Assembly (NCBI GenBank): GCA_013398955.1
Contig: VWPU01011857.1
Span: forward strand, 248,001-312,000
Length of the DNA stretch: 64,000 bases
Reading direction: 5' to 3'
Origin: Callaeas wilsoni
Taxonomy: Eukaryota; Chordata; Aves; Passeriformes; Callaeidae
Part shown: in pieces, positions 37,468-49,970 of the stretch
Position numbering within the stretch: the first letter of the stretch is position 1
Layout of the letters: each line of letters starts with the position of its first letter
Notes under the pieces: model-generated
What the model was told of the DNA's origin: nothing
What the model saw: only the letters and a program-made list of their open reading frames with translations
Database searches by the model: none
Program-made: the position numbers and the translations under genes

Positions 37468-39610
37468 AACAGCAGTTACTGTTGCAACTTTAGAGACTTG
37501 ATAGTTCTGTAATATAAAAAAGGAAAACTTGATTTGCCTCCTGAAACTTTTGACAGGTTCATAATGGCAGCAAGATAATGGATATAATTTATTCTCTGAA
37601 ATGAAGTAGTAGAAACAGTAATAGTAACACTAGTGTAATTTATTGCTCTGATTTTTTAATGTTAATTATATCAATGAATTATTATGAGGTTAAAATATTT
37701 AAATAGAACAGCTTGCAATTTTTCTAATTGCTGAGTTTGTGCATGATGCAACCTGATAAATATTTGTACAAACAGACTTTGTCTTTTCCCAGGAATATAA
37801 AGATACTGCAAATAATGTATGCTGGAAGAGGAGCTGTCTGACACCCAAACAGTTTGAGTTTTAAGCATCTAATTAAGTATCTTCTACCCTATATTCAGAA
37901 GGATGTAAAACCCAATAAAAAACTGTATTCAATTGAACATTTAGCCTGAAATTTGGGAAATACGGATTATTATCTTTCCTCTTCAATGGATTTTACTAGG
38001 CTTTAGTCATATTTCTTTGTCTTGGTGCCCCAATCTAACGTCTGCAAAATGAAAATAATGGATCTGGGAGAGATTATTGAGGAATTCCCATTAATTAATT
38101 TACCTGAAATGTTTATAATTAAAGCAATACCTGTGAATTCTGACTTGAATATAAATTGATTTAAACAGGTGTCAGAGATCCAATTTGAAATATCAGTAAA
38201 ACTATGCTTTATGTATTGATGGTATTTTATTTGTGTTAGGTACTGCAATAACACCTTGGATAATAGAGTCCCCAGAGGATGTAAGACTTGCACAAATACA
38301 GTTTTGACGAGAATTATTTGTTTATTCAGAAAAGGATAGCCATTGAAACAGCAGCACATGCTATAAATTTCATTAAAAGTTAAAACATTCCCTGAGTATA
38401 TTCCATGTATATCAGTGTTTCCAATCAGTGCAACTGTCCAGGGAGCAAGCTGGAGATTCTGGCAGTGTTCAAGCAATGTTCCCTTCCATCACAGTGCCTT
38501 CTGTCAAACTGAGGGGAGAACTGTCTTCTGTTTTCCATCCAGAAATTATCTGCTGCTTTCCCTGGAGTTGGTCACTCGGTGCCAGCGGACATCTGGCCTA
38601 CTCTGTTCTGTACCTAGATGACAGAAGCGCATAGTGCTCTATTTCTAGAATTTTCCTTGTCATTGACACTTAATTTGCAGTTATATAATTTAATATTAAG
38701 TATTGTAGAGAAGGATGCCTCTATGACTGCGTGAAGCAAAATGCACAGCTTGTTTTCAAACTGCTTTTCTTCTTCTACTTGAAATATGTCAGAATGCAGC
38801 GAATATCTTCTGCAAGCATAGCCATATGTTTCCCCTCTGCACCCATGTCAGGACCCATATGCTTGCCTGAGTTTGTTTTCTCTGCATGCTCTAGGATTTT
38901 CCTTTGGCCTTGTCTCTTTATTTGTCTGCAAATAACTTGGCTTCTGTTTTGAGCTGAAATTTGTGTAAGGAAACAATTATTCTCTAATTAAATACACATT
39001 AAACCTGATGGAAAATTATTAAGCTTTTTTGAAGCACCAGGATAGCATTTTACTACAGCAAATTCTTTATTGCTTAAAAGAAACCAAATGAATTCTTCCC
39101 TCACTAAGTATTTTTAGGTTTAGAAAGATATGTGTTGCAGTGATGCTTTAGTGCTTAACAGCTTGTGCACCGATAAAGAACCTTTAACAGGCAGCCATTG
39201 ACAGTTAAAAAGATAAGCTGCTGATGAGAAACCTAAATGACATGAAACTGAATTTAGTCAGAAGTCGAAGCAGGTAGCTAAAATGTTGGACATCCAAGTG
39301 TTTCAAAAATGTTATCAGACTAGCTGGGGACTGGATCTATTAGAGATGGGTTCTGCTGTAACTGCTCTTGCACTGTATCCTGTTTTCAGATTTATGAAGG
39401 TGTAAAACTAAAATTATGCAAAATATCTACTACAGGAGTAGTATCACAGCTTTTCTGACTATTGCAAGCAAATTCCTAGAAACTTATATAAGTAAACAGG
39501 ACTGTAGTGCTAAGAAAAGTCTGGAATCCAGCACTGTCTCTCATGGACTGAGCAAACCAGCCTGTAAGCCACTTCAGTTAGTAAATACAGCAGTGTGGGC
39601 AAGAGTAGAA
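37468..39610. other. AT-rich intergenic DNA; one unusually long minus-strand open frame
   Basis: A 157-codon minus-strand frame (38003-38476) is long for such AT-rich DNA. Its product is rich in Ile, Leu, Asn and Phe with a CCC run near residue 42. It has no signal peptide, membrane pattern or domain I recognise, and I do not call it a gene. Nothing else is identifiable. Confidence 0.5.
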
Positions 39611-39638
39611 CTTTATCTACTTTTATCTACTTTTATGT
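39611..39638 (+). repeat. Short tandem repeat of a ~10-bp unit
   Basis: About 2.8 copies of a CTTTTATCTA-like unit (first copy one base shorter, last copy diverging to CTTTTATGTG). Minor slippage product. Confidence 0.75.
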
Positions 39639-42600
39639 GGAGCAGTACCAAATTTATCCACTTCTGCATGCTTCTAGGAGACAAAATAACTCCTTGTGTC
39701 TCCTTGCAAAATTAAATAACACATTACAGAATGAAACCATGCAAGTGAATGAGTATATCCCGTGTGACTTTAGTTGAGAATTGAACTGTGAGAAGAAAAT
39801 TCCCAAGTTTCTCATTGCTGATGCATCTTCTTTTTTCTATTTTTGTGTAATATCTCCAGGTATTAATACCTTTAATTAGATTAATTGCCCTAAAACTATA
39901 CCCTTCCCAAAGAGACCATTGCTTATCTGTACAAACTAGAGATGCTTAGTGAATTTTTCTCATTAGTTACGTCAGTCACTGCTGGTATGTCCATCTTATC
40001 AACTCTGCCACCCTCTTGTTATCCCAAAAAGGGTAAAATGGCTTATCCAGAGATACCACTGCAGCAGGGGAATGACTAAAGCCTACCACACTCCAAGCCA
40101 TTAATGTCCTTTTCCCTATCTTTATAATATCTCTTGTAGCAATGAATTTCTACCTAATGGTTGAAAATGCAGATCATTTATTGTCGATATTCAGATGGTT
40201 ATTCTGATTTTCTTAATATATTAAAGTCAGTCTTTTAAGAAAAGGATAAAAACTTTCTCCTCATTTGTCCTAGGCTTTTTTTAAGTTTCTGATATGTAAA
40301 TAGAATTTATTTACAAAAAAATCAAACTTGTGCTCTCAAGGCAAAAGTGATTTAAGGAAAATAGCAGAGAAAAGGAATTTACTGAATTATCATTTATTGT
40401 GAACCAATGAAATGCTGAACATATTAAGGATATGAAAAAATCACTCCTATTAATCTTGTTAAAGGTGTTCATGAAGTCAAAATATTTTTAAATACTAGAT
40501 GTCATAGAATGGGTGCAACATTAGTATTGGTCGTTTATAATCCTCCCAAGGACTCACTGTTGTTATTCGACTTTTATTCCCCTCAAAATATGTTCATTAA
40601 GACTTAACTAGTTAATCAACACAGTTTGATTTCAGCACCTAAACAGCAGCGGGACTGTTTTCTCCTCAATTGTTCTTCCTTTCATTTTCTTCGACTCTTT
40701 AAAATTACGTCTTTAAAAGGTGCTGTTGTCTCAGGACTGAAGCTCCCAGTAAACTGCATAAATTGAAAGGTAAAAGAAGGCCAGGAAATGCTGGTGAGAG
40801 CTCTTCCTGAGAAGCAAAAGGCTTAAACAGCTCTGAAGCAGCAGTGAAATTGCCTTTTTGCAGCTATGGGGTATTTTTGCACACTTTGGTGTAACTATTC
40901 TGCAGCCACCATGTGTGCTTCAGCAGATGGCCTTCTCTGCATTCTTATCATTTACACAGCTTATTTCTGGGACAACAAATACAAACTCACTCCAGGCTGG
41001 TGACAAACCTGCGAGTAAGGCTATGCAAATAATTGATAATCGGTTGGGCAGACTAATAGTACGTATAATAATATAAATATTGTTTCCAATTAGGGAAAAA
41101 GCTCATGTACTTGATGCCAAAACAGTAATTTGAGAGTTGAATTGATCATTCTGCTTTAAAAGAAAAACAAAACAAAGCACAAACAAAGGGGGATATTTTG
41201 TCTTGTGCTCAAAAGAAAAGCAAAATAAATGTTACTCAAAAACCTACTGGGAAAAGAAAGACTAGGAGGAATGTTCACATTTTACATACTCAAAGTAGTA
41301 CTGTTTACACACACAAAATACAGCTCTCTGGTTCAATTCTCACTTCTCAAAAGAATATCTTGTTCACTGCTAACGTTTCAGCTGCTCTTGGTCAGTCTTC
41401 TGCGGATTCTCTGCCTGCTGTGGGAAGTAATAACCATGTGCCAGGAGATCTGGAAGTTTGGTATCCTGTGGTGCAAGTGAATGTCTTAGGGAATAAATCT
41501 TTTTTCTTGCTCAGTTTCTGACTGGACAGTGTCAGAGAGAAAGGCTCGAAGTGCCTCAGGGGAAGGGTGGCCTTGATGTCAAACTTGCTTTACCCAGGAA
41601 TTTCTTTCAGTTTGTCACTTAAATGGAGATTTCGAAAAACAGTCTATCATTCCCCCTTCAGTTTTTCCCCTTTTGATAAAATAATAGTCAGGCTTAACTA
41701 AAATTCTTATTTTTACCCAGAAGTTCATTAAAGTTTCTCTAGATTTCTCTCTGAATTATCATACACTTCACTTTAATTTGAAGTTTTCTATGTAATTAAT
41801 ATTTCTAAGTAATAGCATTGGTAGAGATATTTTGTTATTTTTAATGAACCGTTAGCCAAGCAATAAAATAATTTAAGCAGCTCTAGAGTAGGAAACCTTT
41901 CATCATGATGCTGTTTTTATCATATCCAGCCGAAAGTAATTATGACCTTTGGCTATTATCTCCTGATCAGTAAAGTAAATTGCTGAGAACAGCAATAAAA
42001 AAATAAAAAATGAAATAACCCCCCCAAACCTGTCCTCTCCACTGCTTTCTCTTTGCACAAAATATATACTGCTGTTCTGCAGATTTGTAGTTTTCAGTTG
42101 AAAAGATGATTTTGTGGGCTTTCAGCATGACATCAGACAATTTGTAATGTTGCTCACCTCTAATATGGGCAAAACATTTACCAGGTAGTTTTCATGGATC
42201 AAAATGCAGAGCAGCATGAGAAGAAATTACCTATTGTTTAAAGTGGACAGAAATTAATTTAATTACTTATCGTTATTATCCTGAGTAATAGTGAAGTAAT
42301 AATGAGGTCCACTTAAGTATCCAAATACTCCAAAGAATGAGGCTTAAGATACAAGGAAAGACTTGTCAGATTTCGTCATTCCTCTTTCATCTAAGCATCT
42401 AGAACTGGTAGCTAGTACTGTCCAGTGCAAAAGAAGACCAAATTTTATCATAGAAAATGTTTCAAGGAGGACTGGCTCCCCATGCTGCTGAGAGCTTCCT
42501 CTGGTGGCTTCTGAAGCATCGTGGTTGATGTGGGTGCTTGGAAGTCATTTCCAGAGCATGGCTTGTGAAAATGAGCAGGATTTGGCTTGGGGTGGCTGGG

Positions 42601-45600
42601 TAGATAGGAATAACAGAAGGAGGAGATTTTTAGACAGCCCTAAGGAGGTAAAAATGAAGGCAGGACTGTCCCTTTTGTTTGTGGACTTTGATGAATGTGA
42701 AGCAGCCATGAGATCATGTCTTCAAGGCACCATCAGCAAAGCTAGAGTAAATCCATCAATATTAGTGGGATCACCTGGAATGAATTCAAGAACCAAACAG
42801 GAAATCTGGACCTGCAACAGCTTTCAGGAAATGAGCTTCCCAGTCAACCTCTCCTGGGATTCCTGAGGGTAGAGACAGTCTGAAAGTAACTTCCAATTTT
42901 TTTGCTTTTTCTTTTTCTTAATGATGCTTAACAGCTGTTTTATGCAAGTTATGGTTAGAGTATCCAGGCAAGTCCTGTTCAGCCGTTGATTAGTGGTTGT
43001 TTTAATGAATGTTAGGTTAACTAAAATGAATGTAGCAGGAAGGGAGGCAAACTAGAGGAGACACAAATATCTATCAGCACTGACAGTTAAAAATACAGGA
43101 CCTGCTGCCAAAAACCCCTGAGGTAAACCTTGAAATGGTCTATTGAGTTCAACACAGCAGATATAAAACATGAATAGTACAGGTCTCCAAGATAAAATCC
43201 CCAGTACGCAGATGGTGATTACTCCACAGGAAAAGGTTTCCCTTTTAAAGTGTGTTTCCATCAGAGCACCTAGCATTGCATGAAGAGCTGTCATCAGCTC
43301 TTCCCTAAGGGCTGGGGAGGGTCCAGGTGACCTTCAGCATCCACACAGTGGTACAAAGCTGTGCTGCTGCACTGGTGGATAAAGAGGATTGCATAAAAGC
43401 TGCGGTTGTGGCCTAAGGGTTTTTCAAGCCCTCGTCATTATTCTCCAGAAATACACACAGGGTCTGACTAAGGGCATTCTTCTTTAGATCAGACTTTGTG
43501 ACTACATTATATGCTAATTGCATTTTTTTAAATTTCGTTTTCATAATTCTTCTTCAAAGGTATGCTTACTTCCTGTATTATCATTTCAAAATTTATGCAG
43601 ATCGCAAACTTTTAAAATATAATTTACTTTTTTTCCCTAGGACTTTTACGACTTCATGGTCACAGTCTCTAGTATTTTTTGTCTGGAAAAATTCTAATTG
43701 GAAGGAATAACCTTTCAAAAGGTGTTCAGAATAGTCTAGTTTGGCTTGTTTTCCTCTTCCCTTATTTTTTCCATAGTAATTCTGATGCTAAGACATCCTC
43801 TGTCTTGTTGGCCTTTCCTATTTTTTCAGTCTGTATTGAAGCCAAATGCTGTGATATGTTTAGCATATTAATAGATATACACACAAAATCAATCCTGCAA
43901 TAAAACTTTATGGGACTTTTGTGGCCTTTGCTTACCTAAATTGGTGTCATATGTTGTTCTGTGCAAAGTTCCTCTATATTTATATAAATGTGCTCAAAAG
44001 GAGGTTTTTTTTTGGTTTTCTACTTTCCTGAGTAACAAGAGGATCATATGCTATGTCAGGGAGAATGCTGCTGTTCATGACTGAATTCCACTTGGGATTG
44101 ATGAAATTTCTAATGAATCTTTGGCTGTGACATCTCTCTTACAAAAGCAAAGAAATTGTAGGTTTAAAAATATGGTTCCAGTGATATTTATTTCATAGAG
44201 CAGCTGCGATTCTTTCCCCATTCAGGCCTTCCTGGTTGTTACAGGTCACATTTCCAGTTGTTTAGGAGGAAATATAATTCATCATAACTACATGTCAGCT
44301 GTTATGTCACACTTCCTAGCATAATGTGCATTTCAGTGATAGGTAAAATGATGGTAAAAATAAAGGATTGTTAAAAAATTAATTTTACTTTTACTGCTAT
44401 GACCATGCTACTAATCTCTGTGCTTACAGCAGATTAACTGTATAATGGAAGTATAGAGAAAGAGTTCCTAAGGTAATTATAAATGGATAGAATAGCCTCA
44501 AAGGTTAAGTTTCAGCAGTGGATATTTACTAAATATGCCTTATTACATATTTCACATTTTTATATATTTATATGGCTTATACTGTATAGGGAGGCAGCTT
44601 TGGAAAACTGGAGAGGCTTTATTTGAAATTAATCACAGAATAGCAGAAAGCAATATTTGTGGGTTTTTTTCCCTCACACCTTCCTGTATGTGCCTCCCTC
44701 CCCAGCTCGAGTTTAAGAACATAAGCCCTAAAGTGCTACTCTGATACGGAAGGATTAGAAAGTCTAAATCATATTTGTCTACCTTTAGCCAAAAATGTCT
44801 ATAGATTAAATGAACGCACTAACAATGTTCCTGGCGCTGTGGGGGAAGGAGGAATGCCTTCGGAGGAGTTTTCCAAGGATTGGTGTGTTGGTGTTGTACT
44901 GCAGCTGAACCGTCCTGGGACAAAGCAGACAGTGGCCTGTAGCAAAGAGCACCTGTAGCATGAGCAGGAGTCTCCAACCAGAGCTGGTTACTGCAGGCAG
45001 CAGTTATAAAACACTGACATGGCAGGACTGAGCTTTGCAAAGAGACTGAAACTGCTTCACCTCTGTTCTTAACGATCTAATTTTAAATTAAAATATAGAA
45101 ATCACCGATTTGAAGTTATGGCTGTTGGTCCTGGTGGGAGTTTCATATTACCACTATGAAGAAGAAAATTCTCCAGAAAGCCATAGTTGCCACAGATCTT
45201 TTTGCATTCAGAGGCTGGACTTGAAATTCAGAACTTTTAAACTATTTTCCAGATGTCTTCTAACACATAGCTAAATCCATTCTGCTATCCAGTGTCAGGA
45301 TTTTACACTTTATTCAGCCTAAAATACAACTATGTGCCTGACCTGACACATTACCAGTCTTTTAAAATTGGGATTACTGTAACAGTCCAAGAATCAATTC
45401 AAAATTTAGAAACATATTTATTTTAAAAAAAGATTTCTTCAAGGAACTAAAGTAATTATTTTCTGGCCATACGCATTGTTTAATTACTTACTTTTGAAGA
45501 TGCTATTCCATTAAATATCAATTTCGTGTTCCTCAAAGCTCAGCCTAAGCATGGTGTAGGAAATAAATAAACACCCAAATTACAGCCTATTTAATATTGT

Positions 45601-47652
45601 CTTCATTCTCCTGCTTACAAATATAAGTTTTAGACTTACTTCATCTTCTACCTCAAGTATCACCAAACAATTTGTAAAGTGTTAGTAGCTCTGTGCTGCC
45701 ATCCTATGAGTTCTCCTCGCAGTACTGAGGACTCTGAGCAGCTGTTGCTGTTCCCTTCATTGGCATGATACCATCTAAAGACTGAGTACTTCTAAGTGTG
45801 TGATCACTGAAGTACTGAATCTTGAAAACTGAGATTTTTCAGGACAAAATAGATTTGACTCAACAGCACTGTAGAGAATCTTCTATGAAGAGTGGGAGGC
45901 CTCTCAAAGGTAATGGTGAGAAAAATATTTTCCTACAGTGTTGATGCTCATGAACACTGTTAAAGCCAGAGGAGCAAACCATAGTAGTAGCCTGGCTTTT
46001 GTTTCTAGAAAAATGGTGTTAAAATACATGGATAAAGGTATTGGCTGTTTGGAAATAAAAGTTACTTCTTTGTTTAACTTTCATTAAAATTTTATAACAA
46101 CTACACAGAAGAAAAAAAGAAGTTTGTGTTTTCAAAAACAACTAAAAGACCTGTCATGGATGAATACACAGAAGCGAACACAGGTAGATGGGGAGTTTAA
46201 AATATTTTGATAAATATGTAAATTATACAGCAATAGAAAGATCAAAGCGGTAGTAAACCCTTACTGTCTCATAGGTCTGGAATCTAAGAGAGAGCTTTTT
46301 CCAATAGAGGGAGAGCTGCAGGATATGAAAATGACCGGATCCAGTACTCACCATTAAACAATTCCAAACTTTACTGTTAGGAACAGATTAAGCAGCATAT
46401 TGTCTTCTTATAATATTTTTCCAGATGACCGATATGGGCTGCAGTCTCTGCCCTCAGCTCCCTGCTCCCAGCTCCCTTTGCCCTCTCAGCTGGATGACAC
46501 TAAGAAATTGGTGCCTTTCCTGTCTTTTCCCAGCTTCTACTCCAGCACTCTTCCCCTTTTTAGCTAAGTGGAAGGTCTTTGTTCGTACTGGAGACTTCCC
46601 TCTCAACCTTTCCAAAGCTGTTGAATAAAGGAGATGGAAATGAGCAGCAGTAAGATGACAGCACCACACAGTGACCCAGCCCAAATGCCCGGCCTCAGGT
46701 GCACAGCGATGGGTTTGGTGCATGAGTTGCCAGCTGACTGCCATGGCCTTACTCTAATGCCAGTGCTAAAGATAATGCTTAAGTGCCTTTATGATTAAAG
46801 ACTTAATACCCTGAGTTCCCTCTCTGTAACAGGGACCAAATCCCGGAGTACTGATTTGTGTGAGTCAATGAATCAGCGTGAGGTTAAAGATTATTAATGT
46901 TTATTTTCATTTTATGCCACTTTCCACTCTGTTTGTCTCTATTACTCACAGCTTCATTTCTCTCAAGAGGGACTGTAACTGGCACTCAGGGATGTATACG
47001 GAGCATCCCTGGAAAAAACAATGCTTACAGAAATGCACACCTAATTTAGCAAATATATGAATAATGGGAGCAATTTTATCTAAGGGATGAGACCATACTG
47101 CAGTACACAGACACAAGTCTCTGCAAGAAACTTCCTAGATTTTCTCTTATGATAGTTCAGTAGGTTTTAGTGAGAATCCTAAAATACTTCTGAAGTGTTA
47201 GTATGTCTGCTCCTTCCCCTCCTCCTCAGCGATGTAGATCAAACTCGAGGTACATGTTTTAGGAAATTGTTTTTGCCTTTGAAATCATAGAGAAGCTTAA
47301 ATGGAACATCACAGGTAAGGGTCAAACACTTGCAAATATAATTGTAGCTTTAAATAGTTCTAGATCACCTTGGGAAATTCCAGTTTCTGGTAGGCAACAT
47401 TAAGTAATATAAAATTTGAAAGACAACTACTGTACTTGAATGCAGTGCTTATTGGTCCTGTTTAATTGGTACAAGCCCTAGGCTCAGTTTTTAGAATCCT
47501 AAGGTGTTTGTATAAATTTTGCCTCACTTCAGTTTAGCGTTATTCTAACTTGGCTGGGCTTTTTTTTCCACCTACTGTGAAATCTATCTGTTTCTTCAAG
47601 TCCCAAGTCAGTGAATCTTTGTATTTTGTTTTGCACAGGCCAATATGTGCAT
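39639..47652. other. Long AT-rich stretch with no supportable gene
   Basis: Contains a 120-codon plus-strand frame (42504-42866) in DNA of near-average composition; its product has no domain I recognise. A stretch at about 43140-43230 vaguely resembles old CR1 reverse transcriptase on the minus strand but is too weak to annotate. A C7 run lies near 42019. No CpG island, exon chain or RNA gene is visible. Confidence 0.5.
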
Positions 47653-47690
47653 TTAGTGATTAGTGATTGTTATCTTGTGACTTGTGATTT
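47653..47690 (+). repeat. Imperfect 7-bp tandem repeat
   Basis: Units such as TAGTGAT, TAGTGAT, TGTGACT and TGTGATT follow each other with one 8-bp variant. It is a small, degenerate minisatellite-like stretch. Confidence 0.65.
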
Positions 47691-48347
47691 GTTTGGCCAG
47701 CTGATCTTTAATGCATCTGTATATAACATAGTGTATATCACAGCAATTATTATGACCAAGCATTTACATAAGCTGTAGACTTACAAGGCTTTTTAGGTGG
47801 TAAAACATGTTCTCTGCCTCAAGACAATTGGGATCTGTATTACACAAGACAAAGGCTGAGGCTCAGGAGAAGTATTTGGAAAATGTTAAAGTGTGTTAGA
47901 ATAATTTAAGAGGCACTGAAGGGAAGAAGAATTTTGGCTCTAAAGGCTTGGTACAGGGAAAGAATTCTTGGCAGATGAAGACAATGAAGGCATTCCAAGT
48001 GTGGGCAGCTAATCTGACTAAACTTAGGCAAAATATTTGAAGATAATAAAAAGTTTCAGGAAAATATAAGCAATACAAGAATTAGCATGGGACAAAAGCT
48101 GTGCAGAAAGCTCAGGTAGACTGAAATCAAAAGGATTTGTGTGATGGAAAAGGCTCAGGTACAAAGCTTTATGAAACAGGAAGCTGGGACCTTTTCTTCT
48201 TTCTGGTTTCCAAGCCATGTGAGGTAGGTTTTGGCTGGAGCCTTTAGTGTGTAAGTAGTGAAATGAAGAGTAGGTTAAGTTCTCACTTCTCTTTCAGCAA
48301 TATCCGATTAACTTATCTTCATCAGAGATTTTTCATTAAGTAAAATG

Positions 48348-48410
48348 TTTGGATTCAGTGATCATAGAAGTCTTTGCCAGTCTTAACTGTTCTATGAGTC
48401 TGTGATTCCC
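48348..48410 (+). mobile_element. CR1 LINE 3'-end fragment with terminal octamers
   Basis: GTTTGGATTCAGTGATCATA, GAAGTCTTTGCCAGTCTTAA and TTCTATGAGTCTGTGATTCC follow the avian CR1 3' terminus block by block: GGTTGGACTTGATGATC, a GAGGTCTTTTCCAACCTTAA-like block, then degenerate ATTCTATG-type octamers that end the element. Only the last ~60 bp is recognisable, so the copy is strongly 5' truncated or decayed. Confidence 0.85.
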
Positions 48411-49737
48411 TGAGGTACAACTGCTAACGTTGCTTGATGTATCTTTGTTATTCACCAATTCCACAGTATTTACTGAAAATAAAATCAGGAATTTTAGAGG
48501 GAAGCAATGTAACTTGCTTATAAGTGCCACAAGGGCCACAAACACCACATAACTGCCAGTGTTAGGATTATACTACCATGATGAAATTTACCTTTATGCC
48601 CTGACTTTCCAAACTAATCCTCTACGATGCCACAAAGTCTGACTTTTACTACCTTTTATCTATGTTATAGATATGTGTAAATGGTAATGTTAAATGAGGG
48701 CATCTAGCAAATCTAAGCAAAGGGAACAACCTCCACCCACCTTTAAAACATTTACATAATTTTCTTTCTGTTGCCTTATTTTAAAGCCACAATTTAAAAG
48801 CCTCAGCTGAACCCAGCTGCAGTCCTGTCACTGCCACATAGGCTCTGGACAAGACAGCCTTCCAAAAAGGTATCATTCGTGCCCCAGAGATCAAGCAGAC
48901 TGAGTAGAAAACATAAGCAATGATTGGAAAGAAGAAATGTTATCTCGCTTTGTGAGTGGGAAGACAAACATGACCAGATCTGAGCTACTGATGTAGGCAG
49001 AACTTCACCTTAGCTCTGAGAGTAGCTCGGATGGCTTTAAACTGCCACTGACTGAGTCCTGCAGCTCTGGCACAGGTTAACTCGTCTGTTCTGCCAAGAG
49101 AGGTGCTGTAAAACAGATTTTCTGGGTTGGACACAGGAACCTGAATTTACTGCACACTTGAGGTGGACATTCTAATTTAAGAATCTGCACTGCTCTGTGG
49201 TGAGCTGCTTAGATGTGCTCAGAGATGTATAAATAAGTCTATGACAAAGCTATGAGTCCTCAGAATACTTAATGTCGTCTTCACGGCCAAACACATCTGT
49301 TTGATACTCTCACTGCTGAGTTTCCATTTTGCATTTTTCTGCTGATAATACTGTTGGCCATCTATGAAACGCATGCAGAAAGGGGTAACAATAACAAAAG
49401 ACACAGTGTCATTTCATCAAAAATGGAAAAAGAAGATATGGCGAGATAAAAAAGTCTGATTTCAACATCAGACATACATGTTCATCTTATCCATCTGTGC
49501 TCTGTCTCTACAAGCTGAATAATCATTTTTTTATTTGCAGATCTGTTAGCAAAAACCAGGTGATCTGGCTTGCATTCTGCTTACTAGGCTACTCTTTGAA
49601 TACTCATTGATCTCTTTCCCTCTGTTTTTCACCTGCTTCTTTTTCTGAACAGTGTTTTCATTTGCTGCGCCAATTTTTCTGTACTGTGGAGGACCCGTTT
49701 CGCTCTTTTAAATGCATTTTTTGAAAGCATTTAGGGT
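48411..49737. other. Intergenic DNA upstream of a CpG patch
   Basis: No gene or repeat recognised. If the CpG-rich patch to the right were a promoter for a minus-strand transcript, this region would be its first intron or body, but no exon can be identified. Confidence 0.55.
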
Positions 49738-49970
49738 CGTTATTCCCCGTTCTCTTTGGGATGCCTGCTGCGGTTCAGGAGGGGCTGGGAGCCGGTGGAG
49801 CTGCGATGGGCTCGCTGTTGGTGGCACCAGCAGACGCAGCGAGCGCCAGCCGAGCTCGGCGAGCAAGGAGCGGCCGCAGCCGCGGTGGCCCCGCGGCAGC
49901 CAGAGCCCGTTCCGGCTACGCGAGCGCTCACCTGCGCCCCGCACCGCGGGCCTCAACCACGGAACGCCAG
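49738..49970. promoter_or_regulatory. Small CpG island, candidate promoter or first exon
   Basis: By my hand count about 29 CpG dinucleotides occur in about 235 bp, including CGGCCGCAGCCGCGG near 49870, inside DNA that otherwise has very few. Several overlapping frames are open on both strands only because GC-rich DNA has few stops. On the plus strand a 91-codon frame (49761-50036) ends in a hydrophobic stretch (HAAAAVLFLL); the bases at its end contain GTAAGG (GT at 50033), which could be a 5' splice site. On the minus strand GCAGGTGAGC near 49930 also fits a splice donor. No TATA box is obvious, which is normal for CpG-island promoters. No known protein is recognised. The alternative is an inserted GC-rich fragment. 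Promoter status is inference. Confidence 0.5.

Noticed and set aside
41928..41945. ATATCCAGCCGAAAG resembling the ERVL-type LTR start
   Set aside because: Too short, and neighbouring LTR blocks are absent.
42504..42866. 120-codon plus-strand open frame with Trp- and Met-rich start
   Set aside because: No family recognised and no supporting signals; length is not exceptional for this local composition.
46770..46900. Possible second MIR-like fragment (CCTGAGTTCCCTCTCTGTAA)
   Set aside because: Only one block matches weakly; the flanking MIR blocks are absent.
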